NCBI RefSeq assembly: GCF_029227915.1
Contig: NC_079877.1
Location: 33,383,851 to 33,447,850 of the forward strand
Direction of reading: 5' to 3'
Origin: Hydractinia symbiolongicarpus
Lineage: Eukaryota > Cnidaria > Hydrozoa > Anthoathecata > Hydractiniidae
DNA length: 64,000 bases
Part shown: positions 13,766 through 25,756 of the stretch, in pieces
How positions within the stretch are numbered: the stretch's first letter is position 1
Layout of the letters: the number at the start of each line of letters is the position of its first letter
Made by a program: the position numbers and the translations under genes
Notes under the pieces: model-generated
Database searches by the model: none
Told to the model about the DNA's origin: nothing
What the model saw: only the letters and a program-made list of their open reading frames with translations

Positions 13766-16239
13766 TAATGAAAGTGGTTTAATCGCCGGCAAACGAAAAC
13801 CCGCGATTTCCCGTAAATCCCGGGTTTGGCCCGTATAGTCGAATGTATACAAAGAAAGTAACCTGTGAGTAAACTCATTTCCAAAACGATTTTTTAAAGT
13901 ATATTTTCACCACTAAAATACATGAGACTTGTAGTTTTCAAAAATGTTTTCATTTTTGATGAGACGCTGATTAAAAGAAGTTTAATCGCCGGCAAACGAA
14001 AACCCGCCATTTCCCGTAAACCTCGAACTCGGCCCGTATAGTCAAAAGTATACAAAGAAAGTACCCAGGGAGTAAACTGATTTCCCAAACGATTTTTTAT
14101 ATTATTTTTTCACCACTAAAACGCATGAGACTTGTAGTTTTCAAAAATGTTTTCATTTTTGATGAGACGCTTATTGAAAGAGGTTTAATCGCCGGCAAAC
14201 GAAAACCCGCCATTTCCCGTAAACCCCGAACTCGGCCCGTATAGTCAAAAGTATACAAAGAAAGTACCCAGGGAGTAAACTGATTTTCCAAACGATTTTT
14301 TATATTATTTTTTCACCACTAAAACGCATGAGACTTGTAGTTTTCAAAAATGTTTTCATTTTTGATGAGACGCTTATTGAAAGAGGTTTAATCGCCGGCA
14401 CACGAAAACCCGCGATTTTCCGTAAATCCCGGGCTTGGCCCGTATAGTCAAAAGTATACAAAGAAAGTACCCTGTGAGTAAACTCATTTCCAGAACGATT
14501 TTTTAACATATTTTTTCACCACTAAAACGCATAAGACTTGTAGTTTTCAGAAATGTTTTTATTTTTTATGAGACGCTTAGAGAAAGTGGTTTAATCGCCG
14601 GCAAACGAAAACCCGCGATTTCCCGTAAATCCCGGGTTTGGCCCGTATAGTCGAATGTATACAAAGAAAGTACCCTGTGAGTAAACTCATTTCCAAAACG
14701 ATTTTTTAAAGTATCTTTTCACCACTAAAACGCATGAGACTTGTAGTTTTCAAAAATGTTTTCATTTTTAATGAGACGCTGATTAAAAGAAGTTTAATCG
14801 CCGGCAAACGAAAACCCGCCATTTCCCGTAAACCCCGAACTCGGCCCGTATAGTCAAAAGTATACAAAGAAAGTACCCAGGGAGTAAACTGATTTCCCAA
14901 ACGATTTTTTATTTCATTTTTTCACCACTAAAACGCATGAGACTTGTAGTTTTCAAAAATGTTTTCATTTTTGATGAGACGCTTAATGAAAGTGGTTTAA
15001 TCGCCGGCAAACGAAAACCCGCGATTTCCCGTAAATCCCGGGTTTGGCCCGTATAGTCGAATGTATACAAAGAAAGTACCCTGTGAGTAAAATCATTTCC
15101 AAAACGATTTTTTAAAGTATATTTTCACCACTAAAACGCATGAGACTTGTAGTTTTCAAAAATGTTTTCATTTTTGATGAGACGCTGATTAAAAGAAGTT
15201 TAATCGCCGGCAAACGAAAACCCGCGATTTCCCGTAAATCCCAGGCTTGGCCCGTATAGTCAAAAGTATACAAAGAAAGTACCCTGTGAGTAAACTCATT
15301 TCCAGAATGATTTTTTAAATTATTTTTTCACCACTAAAACGCATAAGACTTGTAGTTTTTAGAAATGTTTTTATTTTTGATGAGACGCTTACTGAAAGTG
15401 GTTTCATCGCCGGCAAACGAAAACCTGCGATTTCCCGTAAATCCCGGGTTTGGCCCGTATAGTCGAATGTATACAAAGAAAGTACCCTGTGAGTAAACTC
15501 ATTTCCAAAACGATTTTTTAAAGTATCTTTTCACCACTAAAACGCATGAGACTGGTAGTTTTCAAAAATGTTTTCATTTTTGATGAGACGCTGATTAAAA
15601 GGAGTTTAATCGCCGGCAAACGAAAACCCGCCATTTCCCGTAAACCCCGAACTCGTCCCGTATAGTCAAAAGTATACAAAGAAAGTACCCAGGGAGTAAA
15701 CTGATTTCCCAAACGATTTTTTATATTATTTTTTCACCACTAAAACGCATGAGACTTGTAGTTTTCAAAAATGTTTTCATTTTTGATGAGACGCTTAATG
15801 AAAGTGGTTTAATCGCCGGCAAACGAAAACCCGCGATTTCCCGTAAATCCCGGGTTTGGCCCGTATAGTCGAATGTATACAAAGAAAGTAACCTGTGAGT
15901 AAACTCATTTCCAAAACGATTTTTTAAAGTATATTTTCACCACTAAAATACATGAGACTTGTAGTTTTCAAAAATGTTTTCATTTTTGATGAGACGCTGA
16001 TTAAAAGAAGTTTAATCGCCGGCAAACGAAAACCCGCCATTTCCCGTAAACCTCGAACTCGGCCCGTATAGTCAAAAGTATACAAAGAAAGTACCCAGGG
16101 AGTAAACTGATTTCCCAAACGATTTTTTATATTATTTTTTCACCACTAAAACGCATGAGACTTGTAGTTTTCAAAAATGTTTTCATTTTTGATGAGACGC
16201 TTATTGAAAGAGGTTTAATCGCCGGCAAACGAAAACCCG
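12180..16239 (+). repeat. 10-monomer HOR in two tandem copies (2 x ~2030 bp)
   Basis: Units at 12270, 12676, 13488 and 13894 recur at 14300, 14706, 15518 and 15924, each exactly 2030 bp later. Private changes are shared, such as 'gtaaaatcatttcc' (about 13055 and 15085), 'agtaacctgtg' (about 13857 and 15887) and 'aaaatacatgag' (about 13915 and 15945). Copies are roughly 12180-14209 and 14210-16239. The first overlaps the end of the 15-monomer block, so the 10-monomer unit arose by duplicating the tail of that HOR plus two new monomers. Confidence 0.85.
15924..16126 (+). repeat. Representative type B monomer (203 bp)
   Basis: Type B is recognised by linker 'taaagtat' with a or c next, 'gcatgagac' (this copy has 'tacatgagac', a CpG change), 'caaaaatgttttcat', 'ctgattaaaagaag', 'gccatttcccgtaaac', 'cgaactcgg', 'tagtcaaaag', 'cccagggag' and tail 'ctgatttcccaaacg'. 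Its minus strand is open for 64 codons from a TTG to a TAA, which is why a similar peptide recurs throughout the window. B is the most uniform type and gives the easiest ruler: B-to-B distances of 203, 406, 609 and 812 bp reveal the local higher-order period. Confidence 0.9.
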
Positions 16240-16329
16240 CGATTTCCCGTAAATCCCGGGCTTGGCCCGTATAGTCAAAAGTATACAAAGAAAGTACCCT
16301 GTGAGTAAACTCATTTCCAGAACGATTTT
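16127..16329 (+). repeat. Representative type C monomer (203 bp)
   Basis: Type C has linker 'tatattatt', 'gcatgagac', 'caaaaatgttttcat', 'cttattgaaagagg', 'aatcccgggcttgg', 'tagtcaaaag', 'ctgtgag' and tail 'ctcatttccagaacg'. A common subtype carries 'ggcacacg' for 'ggcaaacg' and 'gattttccg' for 'gatttcccg'. Hand count of this unit: 40 C and 36 G in 203 bp (37% GC) and 11 CpG. It holds GCCGGC at unit positions 95-100, CCCGGG at 129-134 and GTATAC at 155-160, so restriction enzymes cutting these would give a ~203-bp ladder from many units. Confidence 0.9.
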
Positions 16330-16531
16330 TTAATATATTTTTTCACCACTAAAACGCATAAGACTTGTAGTTTTCAGAAATGTTTTTATTTTTGATGAGA
16401 CGTTTAATGAAAGTGGTTTAATCGCCGGCAACGAAAACCTGCGATTTCCCGTAAATCCCGGGTTTGGCCCGTATAGTCGAATGTATACAAAGAAAGTACC
16501 CTGTGAGTAAACTCATTTCCAAAACGATTTT
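16330..16531 (+). repeat. Representative type A monomer (202 bp, one A lost)
   Basis: Type A has linker 'taatatatt', 'gcataagac', 'cagaaatgtttttat', a 14-mer of the 'cttaatgaaagtgg' or 'cttagagaaagtgg' kind (this copy 'tttaatgaaagtgg'), 'aatcccgggtttgg', 'tagtcgaatg', 'ctgtgag' and tail 'ctcatttccaaaacg'. This copy has 'ggcaacg' for 'ggcaaacg', which makes its trimer 608 bp. The same loss recurs at about 17646, 19877 and 21096, so it is a lineage marker. Only A-type tails carry the TCGAA that makes the near-CENP-B-box motif described in the findings. Confidence 0.88.
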
Positions 16532-19168
16532 TTAAAGTATCTTTTCACCACTAAAACGCATGAGACTTGTAGTTTTCAAAAATGTTTTCATTTTTGATGA
16601 GACGCTGATTAAAAGAAGTTTAATCGCCGGCAAACGAAAACCCGCCATTTCCCGTAAACCCCGAACTCGGCCCGTATAGTCAAAAGTATACAACGAAAGT
16701 ACCCAGGGAGTAAACTGATTTCCCAAACGATTTTTTATATTATTTTTTCACCACTAAAACGCATGAGACTTGTAGTTTTCAAAAATGTTTTCATTTTTGA
16801 TGAGACGCTTATTGAAAGAGGTTTAATCGCCGGCACACGAAAACCCGCGATTTTCCGTAAATCCCGGGCTTGGCCCGTATAATCAAAAGTATACAAAGAA
16901 AGTACCCTGTGAGTAAACTCATTTCCAGAACGATTTGTTAATATATTTTTTCACCACTAAAACGCATAAGACTTGTAGTTTTCAGAAATGTTTTTATTTT
17001 TTATGAGACGCTTAAAGAAAGTGGTTTAATCGCCGGCAAACGAAAACCTGCGATTTCCCGTAAATCCCGGGTTTGGCCCGTATAGTCGAATGTATACAAA
17101 GAAAGTACCCTGTGAGTAAACTCATTTCCAAAACGATTTTTTAAAGTATCTTTTCACCACTAAAACGCATGAGACTTGTAGTTTTCAAAAGTGTTTTCAT
17201 TTTTGATGAGACGCTGATTAAAAGAAGTTTAATCGCCGGCAAACGAAAACCCGCCATTTCCCGTAAACCTCGAACTCGGCCCGTATAGTCAAACGTATAC
17301 AAAGAAAGTACCCAGGGAGTAAACTGATTTCCCAAACGATTTTTTATATTATTTTTTCACCACTAAAACGCATGATACTTGTAGTTTTCAAAAATGTTTT
17401 CATTTTTGATGAGACGCTTATTGAAAGAGGTTTAATCGCCGGCAAACGAAAACCCGCGATTTCCCGTAAATCCCGGGCTTGGCCCGTATAGTCAAAAGTA
17501 TACAAAGAAAGTACCCTGTGAGTAAACTCATTTCCAGAACGATTTTTTAATATATTTTTTCACCACTAAAACGCATAAGACTTGTAGTTTTCAGAAATGT
17601 TTTTATTTTTGATGAGACGCTTAATGAAAAGGGTTTAATCGCCGGCAACGAAAACCTGCGATTTCCCGTGAATCCCGGGTTTGGCCCGTATAGTCGAATG
17701 TATACAAAGAAAGTACCCTGTGAGTAAACTCATTTCCAAAACGATTTTTTAAAGTATCTTTTCACCACTAAAACGCATGAGACTTGTAGTTTTCAAAAAT
17801 GTTTTCATTTTTGATGAGACGCTGATTAAAAGAAGTTTAATCGCCGGCAAACGAAAACCCGCCATTTCCCGTAAACCCCGAACTCGGCCCGTATAGTCAA
17901 AAGTATACAAAGAAAGTACCCAGGGAGTAAACTGATTTCCCAAACGATTTTTTATATTATTTTTTCACCACTAAAACGCATGAGACTTGTAGTTTTCAAA
18001 AATGTTTTCATTTTTGATGAGACGCTTATTGAAAGAGGTTTAATCGCCGGCACACGAAAACCCGCAATTTTCCGTAAATCCCGGGCTTGGCCCGTATAAT
18101 CAAAAGTATACAAAGAAAGTACCCTGTGAGTAAACTCATTTCCAGAACGATTTGTTAATATATTTTTTCACCACTAAAACGCATAAGACTTGTAGTTTTC
18201 AGAAATGTTTTTATTTTTTATGAGACGCTTGAAGAAAGTGGTTTAATCGCCGGCAAACGAAAACCTGCGATTTCTCGTAAATCCCGGGTTTGTCCCGTAT
18301 AGTCGAATGTATACAAAGAAAGTACCCTGTGAGTAAACTCATTTCCAAAACGATTTTTTAAAGTATCTTTTCACCACTAAAACGCATGAGACTTGTAGTT
18401 TTCAAAAATGTTTTCATTTTTGATGAGACGCTGATTAAAAGAAGTTTAATCGCCGGCAAACGAAAACCCGCCATTTCCCGTAAACCCCGAACTCGGCCCG
18501 TATAGTCAAAAGTATACAAAGAAAGTACCCAGGGAGTAAACTGATTTCCCAAACGATTTTTTATATTATTTTTTCACCACTAAAACGCATGAGACTTGTA
18601 GTTTTCAAAAATGTTTTCATTTTTGATGAGACGCTTATTAAAAGAGGTTTAATCGCCGGCACACGAAAACCCGCGATTTTCCGTAAATCCCGGGCTTGGC
18701 CCATATAGTCAAAAGTATACAAAGAAAGTACCCTGTGAGTAAACTCATTTCCAGAACGATTTTTTAATATATTTTTTCACCACTAAAACGCATAAGACTT
18801 GTAGTTTTCAGAAATGTTTTTATTTTTTATGAGACGCTTAAAGAAAGTGGTTTAATCGCCGGCAAACGAAAACCCGCGATTTCCCGTAAATCCCGGGTTT
18901 GGCCCGTATAGTCGAATGTATACAAAGAAAGTACCCTGTGAGTAAACTCATTTCCAAAACGATTTTTTAAAGTATCTTTTCACCACTAAAACGCATGAGA
19001 CTGGTAGTTTTCAAAAATGTTTTCATTTTTGATGAGAAGCTGATTAAAAGAAGTTTAATCGCCGGCAAACGAAAACCCGCCATTTCCCGTAAACCCCGAA
19101 CTCGGCCCGTATAGTCAAAAGTATACAAAGAAAGTACCCAGGGAGTAAACTGATTTCCCAAACGATTT

Positions 19169-22100
19169 TTTATATTATTTTTTCACCACTAAAACGCATG
19201 AGACTTGTAGTTTTCAAAAATGTTTTCATTTTTGATGAGACGCTTAATGAAAGTGGTTTAATCGCCGGCAAACGAAAACCCGCGATTTCCCGTAAATCCC
19301 GGGTTTGGCCCGTATAGTCGAATGTATACAAAGAAAGTAACCTGTGAGTAAATTCATTTCCAAAACGATTTTTTAAAGTATATTTTCACCACTAAAATAC
19401 ATGAGACTTGTAGTTTTCAAAAATGTTTTCATTTTTGATGAGACGCTGATTAAAAGAAGTTTAATCGCCGGCAAACGAAAACCCGCCATTTCCCGTAAAC
19501 CTCGAACTCGGCCCGTATAGTCAAAAGTATACAAAGAAAGTACCCAGGGAGTAAACTGATTTCCCAAACGATTTTTTATATTATTTTTTCACCACTAAAA
19601 CGCATGAGACTTGTAGTTTTCAAAAATGTTTTCATTTTTGATGAGACGCTTATTGAAAGAGGTTTAATCGCCGGCAAACGAAAACCCGCGATTTCCCGTA
19701 AATCCCGGGCTTGGCCCGTATAGTCAAAAGTATACAAAGAAAGTACCCTGTGAGTAAACTCATTTCCAGAACGATTTTTTAATATATTTTTTCACCACTA
19801 AAACGCATAAGACTTGTAGTTTTCAGAAATGTTTTTATTTTTGATGAGACGTTTAATGAAAGTGGTTTAATCGCCGGCAACGAAAACCTGCGATTTCCCG
19901 TAAATCCCGGGTTTGGCCCGTATAGTCGAATGTATACAAAGAAAGTACCCTGTGAGTAAACTCATTTCCAAAACGATTTTTTAAAGTATCTTTTCACCAC
20001 TAAAACGCATGAGACTTGTAGTTTTCAAAAATGTTTTCATTTTTGATGAGACGCTGATTAAAAGAAGTTTAATCGCCGGCAAACGAAAACCCGCCATTTC
20101 CCGTAAACCCCGAACTCGGCCCGTATAGTCAAAAGTATACAACGAAAGTACCCAGGGAGTAAACTGATTTCCCAAACGATTTTTTATATTATTTTTTCAC
20201 CACTAAAACGCATGAGACTTGTAGTTTTCAAAAATGTTTTCATTTTTGATGAGACGCTTATTGAAAGAGGTTTAATCGCCGGCACACGAAAACCCGCGAT
20301 TTTCCGTAAATCCCGGGCTTGGCCCGTATAATCAAAAGTATACAAAGAAAGTACCCTGTGAGTAAACTCATTTCCAGAACGATTTGTTAATATATTTTTT
20401 CACCACTAAAACGCATAAGACTTGTAGTTTTCAGAAATGTTTTTATTTTTTATGAGACGCTTAAAGAAAGTGGTTTAATCGCCGGCAAACGAAAACCTGC
20501 GATTTCCCGTAAATCCCGGGTTTGGCCCGTATAGTCGAATGTATACAAAGAAAGTACCCTGTGAGTAAACTCATTTCCAAAACGATTTTTTAAAGTATCT
20601 TTTCACCACTAAAACGCATGAGACTTGTAGTTTTCAAAAGTGTTTTCATTTTTGATGAGACGCTGATTAAAAGAAGTTTAATCGCCGGCAAACGAAAACC
20701 CGCCATTTCCCGTAAACCTCGAACTCGGCCCGTATAGTCAAACGTATACAAAGAAAGTACCCAGGGAGTAAACTGATTTCCCAAACGATTTTTTATATTA
20801 TTTTTTCACCACTAAAACGCATGATACTTGTAGTTTTCAAAAATGTTTTCATTTTTGATGAGACGCTTATTGAAAGAGGTTTAATCGCCGGCAAACGAAA
20901 ACCCGCGATTTCCCGTAAATCCCGGGCTTGGCCCGTATAGTCAAAAGTATACAAAGAAAGTACCCTGTGAGTAAACTCATTTCCAGAACGATTTTTTAAT
21001 ATATTTTTTCACCACTAAAACGCATAAGACTTGTAGTTTTCAGAAATGTTTTTATTTTTGATGAGACGCTTAATGAAAGTGGTTTAATCGCCGGCAACGA
21101 AAACCTGCGATTTCCCGTGAATCCCGGGTTTGGCCCGTATAGTCGAATGTATACAAAGAAAGTACCCTGTGAGTAAACTCATTTCCAAAACGATTTTTTA
21201 AAGTATCTTTTCACCACTAAAACGCATGAGACTTGTAGTTTTCAAAAATGTTTTCATTTTTGATGAGACGCTGATTAAAAGAAGTTTAATCGCCGGCAAA
21301 CGAAAACCCGCCATTTCCCGTAAACCCCGAACTCGGCCCGTATAGTCAAAAGTATACAAAGAAAGTACCCAGGGAGTAAACTGATTTCCCAAACGATTTT
21401 TTATATTATTTTTTCACCACTAAAACGCATGAGACTTGTAGTTTTCAAAAATGTTTTCATTTTTGATGAGACGCTTATTAAAAGAGGTTTAATCGCCGGC
21501 ACACGAAAACCCGCGATTTTCCGTAAATCCCGGGCTTGGCCCATATAGTCAAAAGTATACAAAGAAAGTACCCTGTGAGTAAACTCATTTCCAGAACGAT
21601 TTTTTAATATATTTTTTCACCACTAAAACGCATAAGACTTGTAGTTTTCAGAAATGTTTTTATTTTTTATGAGACGCTTAAAGAAAGTGGTTTAATCGCC
21701 GGCAAACGAAAACCCGCGATTTCCCGTAAATCCCGGGTTTGGCCCGTATAGTCGAATGTATACAAAGAAAGTACCCTGTGAGTAAACTCATTTCCAAAAC
21801 GATTTTTTAAAGTATCTTTTCACCACTAAAACGCATGAGACTGGTAGTTTTCAAAAATGTTTTCATTTTTGATGAGACGCTGATTAAAAGAAGTTTAATC
21901 GCCGGCAAACGAAAACCCGCCATTTCCCGTAAACCCCGAACTCGGCCCGTATAGTCAAAAGTATACAAAGAAAGTACCCAGGGAGTAAAAAGATTTCCCA
22001 AACGATTTTTTATATTATTTTTTCACCACTAAAACGCATGAGACTTGTAGTTTTCAAAAATGTTTTCATTTTTGATGAGACGCTTAATGAAAGTGGTTTA

Positions 22101-22180
22101 ATCGCCGGCAAACGAAAACCCGCGATTTCCCGTAAATCCCGGGTTTGGCCCGTATAGTCGAATGTATACAAAGAAAGTAC
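19169..22180 (+). repeat. 17-monomer HOR, copy 2, missing one trimer (14 monomers)
   Basis: It tracks copy 1 at offset 3449 through about 21198, then at offset 2840: 'cttattaaaagagg' with 'cccatatag' near 18631-18705 is found near 21472-21546. The difference, 609 bp, is one B-C-A trimer, lost within identical sequence between about 21198 and 21471. The far end carries a private 'gtaaaaagatttccc' near 21986. After about 22180 the match fades. Confidence 0.85.
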
Positions 22181-25100
22181 CCTGTGAGTAAACTCATTTC
22201 CAAAACGATTTTTTAAAGTATATTTTCACCACTAAAACGCATGAGACTTGTAGTTTTCAAAAATGTTTTCATTTTTGATGAGACGCTGATTAAAAGATGT
22301 TTAATCGCCGGCAAACGAAAACCCGCCATTTCCCGTAAACCCCGAACTCGGCCTGTATAGTCAAAAGTATATAAAGAAAGTACCCAGGGAGTAAACTGAT
22401 TTCCCAAACGATTTTTTATATTATTTTTTCACCACTAAAACGCATGAGACTTGTAGTTTTCAAAAATGTTTTCATTTTTGATGAGACGCTTAATGAAAGT
22501 GGTTTAATCGCCGGCAAACGAAAACCCGCGATTTCCCGTAAATCCCGGGTTTGGCCCGTATAGTCGAATGTATACAAAGAAAGTACCCTGTGAGTAAACT
22601 CATTTCCAAAACGATTTTTTAAAGTATATTTTCACCACTAAAACGCATGAGACTTGTAGTTTTCAAAAATGTTTTCATTTTTGATGAGACGCTGATTAAA
22701 AGAAGTTTAATCGCCGGCAAACGAAAACCCGCGATTTCCCGTAAATCCCGGGCTTGGCCCGTATAGTCAAAAGTATACAAAGAAAGTACCCTGTGAGTAA
22801 ACTCATTTCCAGAACGATTTTTTAAATTATTTTTTCACCACTAAAACGCATAAGACTTGTAGTTTTTAGAAATGTTTTTATTTTTGATGAGACGCTTACT
22901 GAAAGTGGTTTCATCGCCGGCAAACGAAAACCTGCGATTTCCCGTAAATCCCGGGTTTGGCCCGTATAGTCGAATGTATACAAAGAAAGTACCCTGTGAG
23001 TAAACTCATTTCCAAAACGATTTTTTAAAGTATCTTATCACCACTAAAACGCATGAGACTGGTAGTTTTCAAAAATGTTTTCATTTTTGATGAGACGCTG
23101 ATTAAAAGAAGTTTAATCGCCGGCAAACAAAAACCCGCCATTTCCCGTAAACCCCGAACTCGGCCCGTATTGTCAAAAGTATACAAAGAAAGTACCCAGG
23201 GAGTACACTGATTTCCCAAACGATTTTTTATATTATTTTTTCACCACTAAAACGCATGAGACTTGTAGTTTTCAAAAATGTTTTCATTTTTGATGAGACG
23301 CAAAATGAAAGTGGTTTAATCGCCGGCAAACGAAAACCCGCGATTTCCCGTAAATCCCGGGTTTGGCCCGTATAGTCGAATGTATACAAAGAAAGTAACC
23401 TGTGAGTAAACTCATTTCCAAAACGATTTTTTAAAGTATATTTTCACCACTAAAATGCATGAGACTTGTAGTTTTCAAAAATGTTTTCATTTTTGATGAG
23501 ACGCTGATTAAAAGAAGTTTAATCGCCGGCAAACGAAAACCCGCCATTTCCCGTAAACCTCGAACTCGGCCCGTATAGTCAAAAGTATACAAAGAAAGTA
23601 CCCAGGGAGTAAACTGATTTCCCAAACGATTTTTTATATTATTTTTTCACCACTAAAACGCATGAGACTTGTAGTTTTCAAAAATGTTTTCATTTTTGAT
23701 GAGACGCTTATTGAAAGAGGTTTAATCGCCGGCAAACGAAAACCCGCGATTTCCCGTAAATCCCGGGCTTGGCCCGTATAGTCAAAAGTATACAAAGAAA
23801 GTACCCTGTGAGTAAACTCATTTCCAGAACGATTTTTTAATATATTTTTTCACCACTAAAACGCATAAGACTTGTAGTTTTCAGAAATGTTTTTATTTTT
23901 GATGAGACGCTTAATGAAAGTGGTTTAATCGCCGGCAAACGAAAACCTGCGATTTCCCGTAAATCCCGGGTTTGGCCCATATAGTCGAATGTATACAAAG
24001 AAAGTACCCTGTGAGTAAACTCATTTCCAAAACGATTTTTTAAAGTATCTTTTCACCACTAAAACGCATGAGACTTGTAGTTTTCAAAAATGTTTTCATT
24101 TTTGATGAGACGCTGATTAAAAGAAGTTTACTCGCCGGCAAACGAAAACCCGCCATTTCCCGTAAACCCCGAACTCGGCCCGTATAGTCAAAAGTATACA
24201 AAGAAAGTACCCAGGGAGTAAACTGATTTCCCAAACGACTTTTTATATTATGTTTTCACCACTAAAACGCATGAGACTTGTAGTTTTCAAAAATGTTTTC
24301 ATTTTTGATGAGACGCTTATTGAAAGAGGTTTAATCGCCGGCACACGAAAACCCGCGATTTTCCGTAAATCCCGGGCTTGGCCCGTATAATCAAAAGTAT
24401 ACAAAGAAAGTACCCTGTGAGTAAACTCATTTCCAGAACGATTTGTTAATATATTTTTCCACCACTAAAACGCATAAGACTTGTAGTTTTCAGAAATGTT
24501 TTTATTTTTTATGAGACGCTTAAAGAAAGTGGTTTAATCGCCGGCAAACGAAAACCTGCGATTTCCCGTAAATCCCGGGCTTGGCCCGTATAGTCGAATG
24601 TATACAAAGAAAGTACCCTGTGAGTAAACTCATTTCCAAAACGATTTTTTAAAGTATCTTTTCACCACTAAAACGCATGAGACTTGTAGTTTTCAAAAAT
24701 GTTTTCATTTTTGATGAGACGCTGATTAAAAGAAGTTTAATCGCCGGCAAACGAAAACCCGCCATTTCCCGTAAACCCCGAACTCGGCCCGTATAGTCAA
24801 AAGTATACAAAGAAAGTACCCTGGGAGTAAACTGATTTCCCAAACGATTTTTTATATTATTTTTTCACCACTAAAACGCATGAGACTTGTAGTTTTCAAA
24901 AATGTTTTCATTTTTGATGAGACGCTTATTGAAAGAGGTTTAATCGCCGGCACACGAAAACCCGCGATTTTCCGTAAATCCCGGGCTTGGCCCGTATAGT
25001 CAAAAGTATACAAAGAAAGTACCCTGTGAGTAAACTCATTTCCAGAACGATTTTTTAATATATTTTTTCACCACTAAAACGCATAAGACTTGTAGTTTTC

Positions 25101-25756
25101 AGAAATGTTTTTATTTTTTATGAGACGCTTAAAGAAAGTGGTTTAATCGCCGGCAAACGAAAACCCGCGATTTCCCGTAAATCCCGGGTTTGGCCCGTAT
25201 AGTCGAATGTATACAAAGAAAGTACCCTGTGAGTAAACTCATTTCCAAAACGATTTTTTAAAGTATATTTTCACCACTAAAACGCATGAGACTTGTAGTT
25301 TTCAAAAATGTTTTCATTTTTGATGAGACGCTGATTAAAAGAAGTTTAATCGCCGGCAAACGAAAACCCGCCATTTCCCGTAAACCCCGAACTCGGCCTG
25401 TATAGTCAAAAGTATATAAAGAAAGTACCCAGGGAGTAAACTGATTTCCCAAACGATTTTTTATATTATTTTTTCACCACTAAAACGCATGAGACTTGTA
25501 GTTTTCAAAAATGTTTTCATTTTTGATGAGACGCTTATTGAAAGAGGTTTAATCGCCGGCAAACGAAAACCCGCGATTTCCCGTAAATCCCGGGCTTGGC
25601 CCGTATAGTCAAAAGTATACAAAGAAAGTACCCTGTGAGTAAACTCATTTCCAGAACGATTTTTTAATATATTTTTTCACCACTAAAACGCATAAGACTT
25701 GTAGTTTTCAGAAATGTTTTTATTTTTTATGAGACGCTTAATGAAAGTGGTTTAAT
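22181..25756 (+). repeat. Trimer-based segment (609-bp period)
   Basis: B units sit at 22213, 23025, 23431, 24040, 24649 and 25258; from 23431 on they are spaced exactly 609 bp, one B-C-A trimer each. The part at 22.2-23.2 kb repeats the layout of 14.7-15.7 kb (offset about 7507 bp), including the 'ctggtag' B unit and the 'cttactgaaagtgg' A unit. Private changes include 'gacgcaaaatgaaag' near 23298 and 'cgactttttatattatg' near 24236. Confidence 0.85.

Larger units (their letters stand above)
15720..19168 (+). repeat. 17-monomer HOR, copy 1 (~3449 bp)
   Basis: B units at 15924, 16532, 17141 and 17749 recur 3449 bp later at 19373, 19981, 20590 and 21198. Private changes recur with them: 'caacgaaagtaccc' (about 16691 and 20140), 'aaaagtgttttc' in a B unit (about 17188 and 20637), 'caaacgtatac' (about 17290 and 20739), 'gcatgatactt' (about 17370 and 20819) and 'cccgtgaatccc' (about 17665 and 21115). 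Internally it is mainly B-C-A trimers of 608-609 bp. Confidence 0.88.

Noticed and set aside
16135-16190. Phased A/T tracts giving curved DNA
   Set aside because: In this unit the tracts lie at positions 9-14, 42-45, 47-51, 54-57 and 60-64, not at 10-11-bp spacing, so helical phasing is not supported.
16468-16481. A true CENP-B box
   Set aside because: The spacing between TTCG and CGGG is 6, not 7. Kept only as a near match in the findings.
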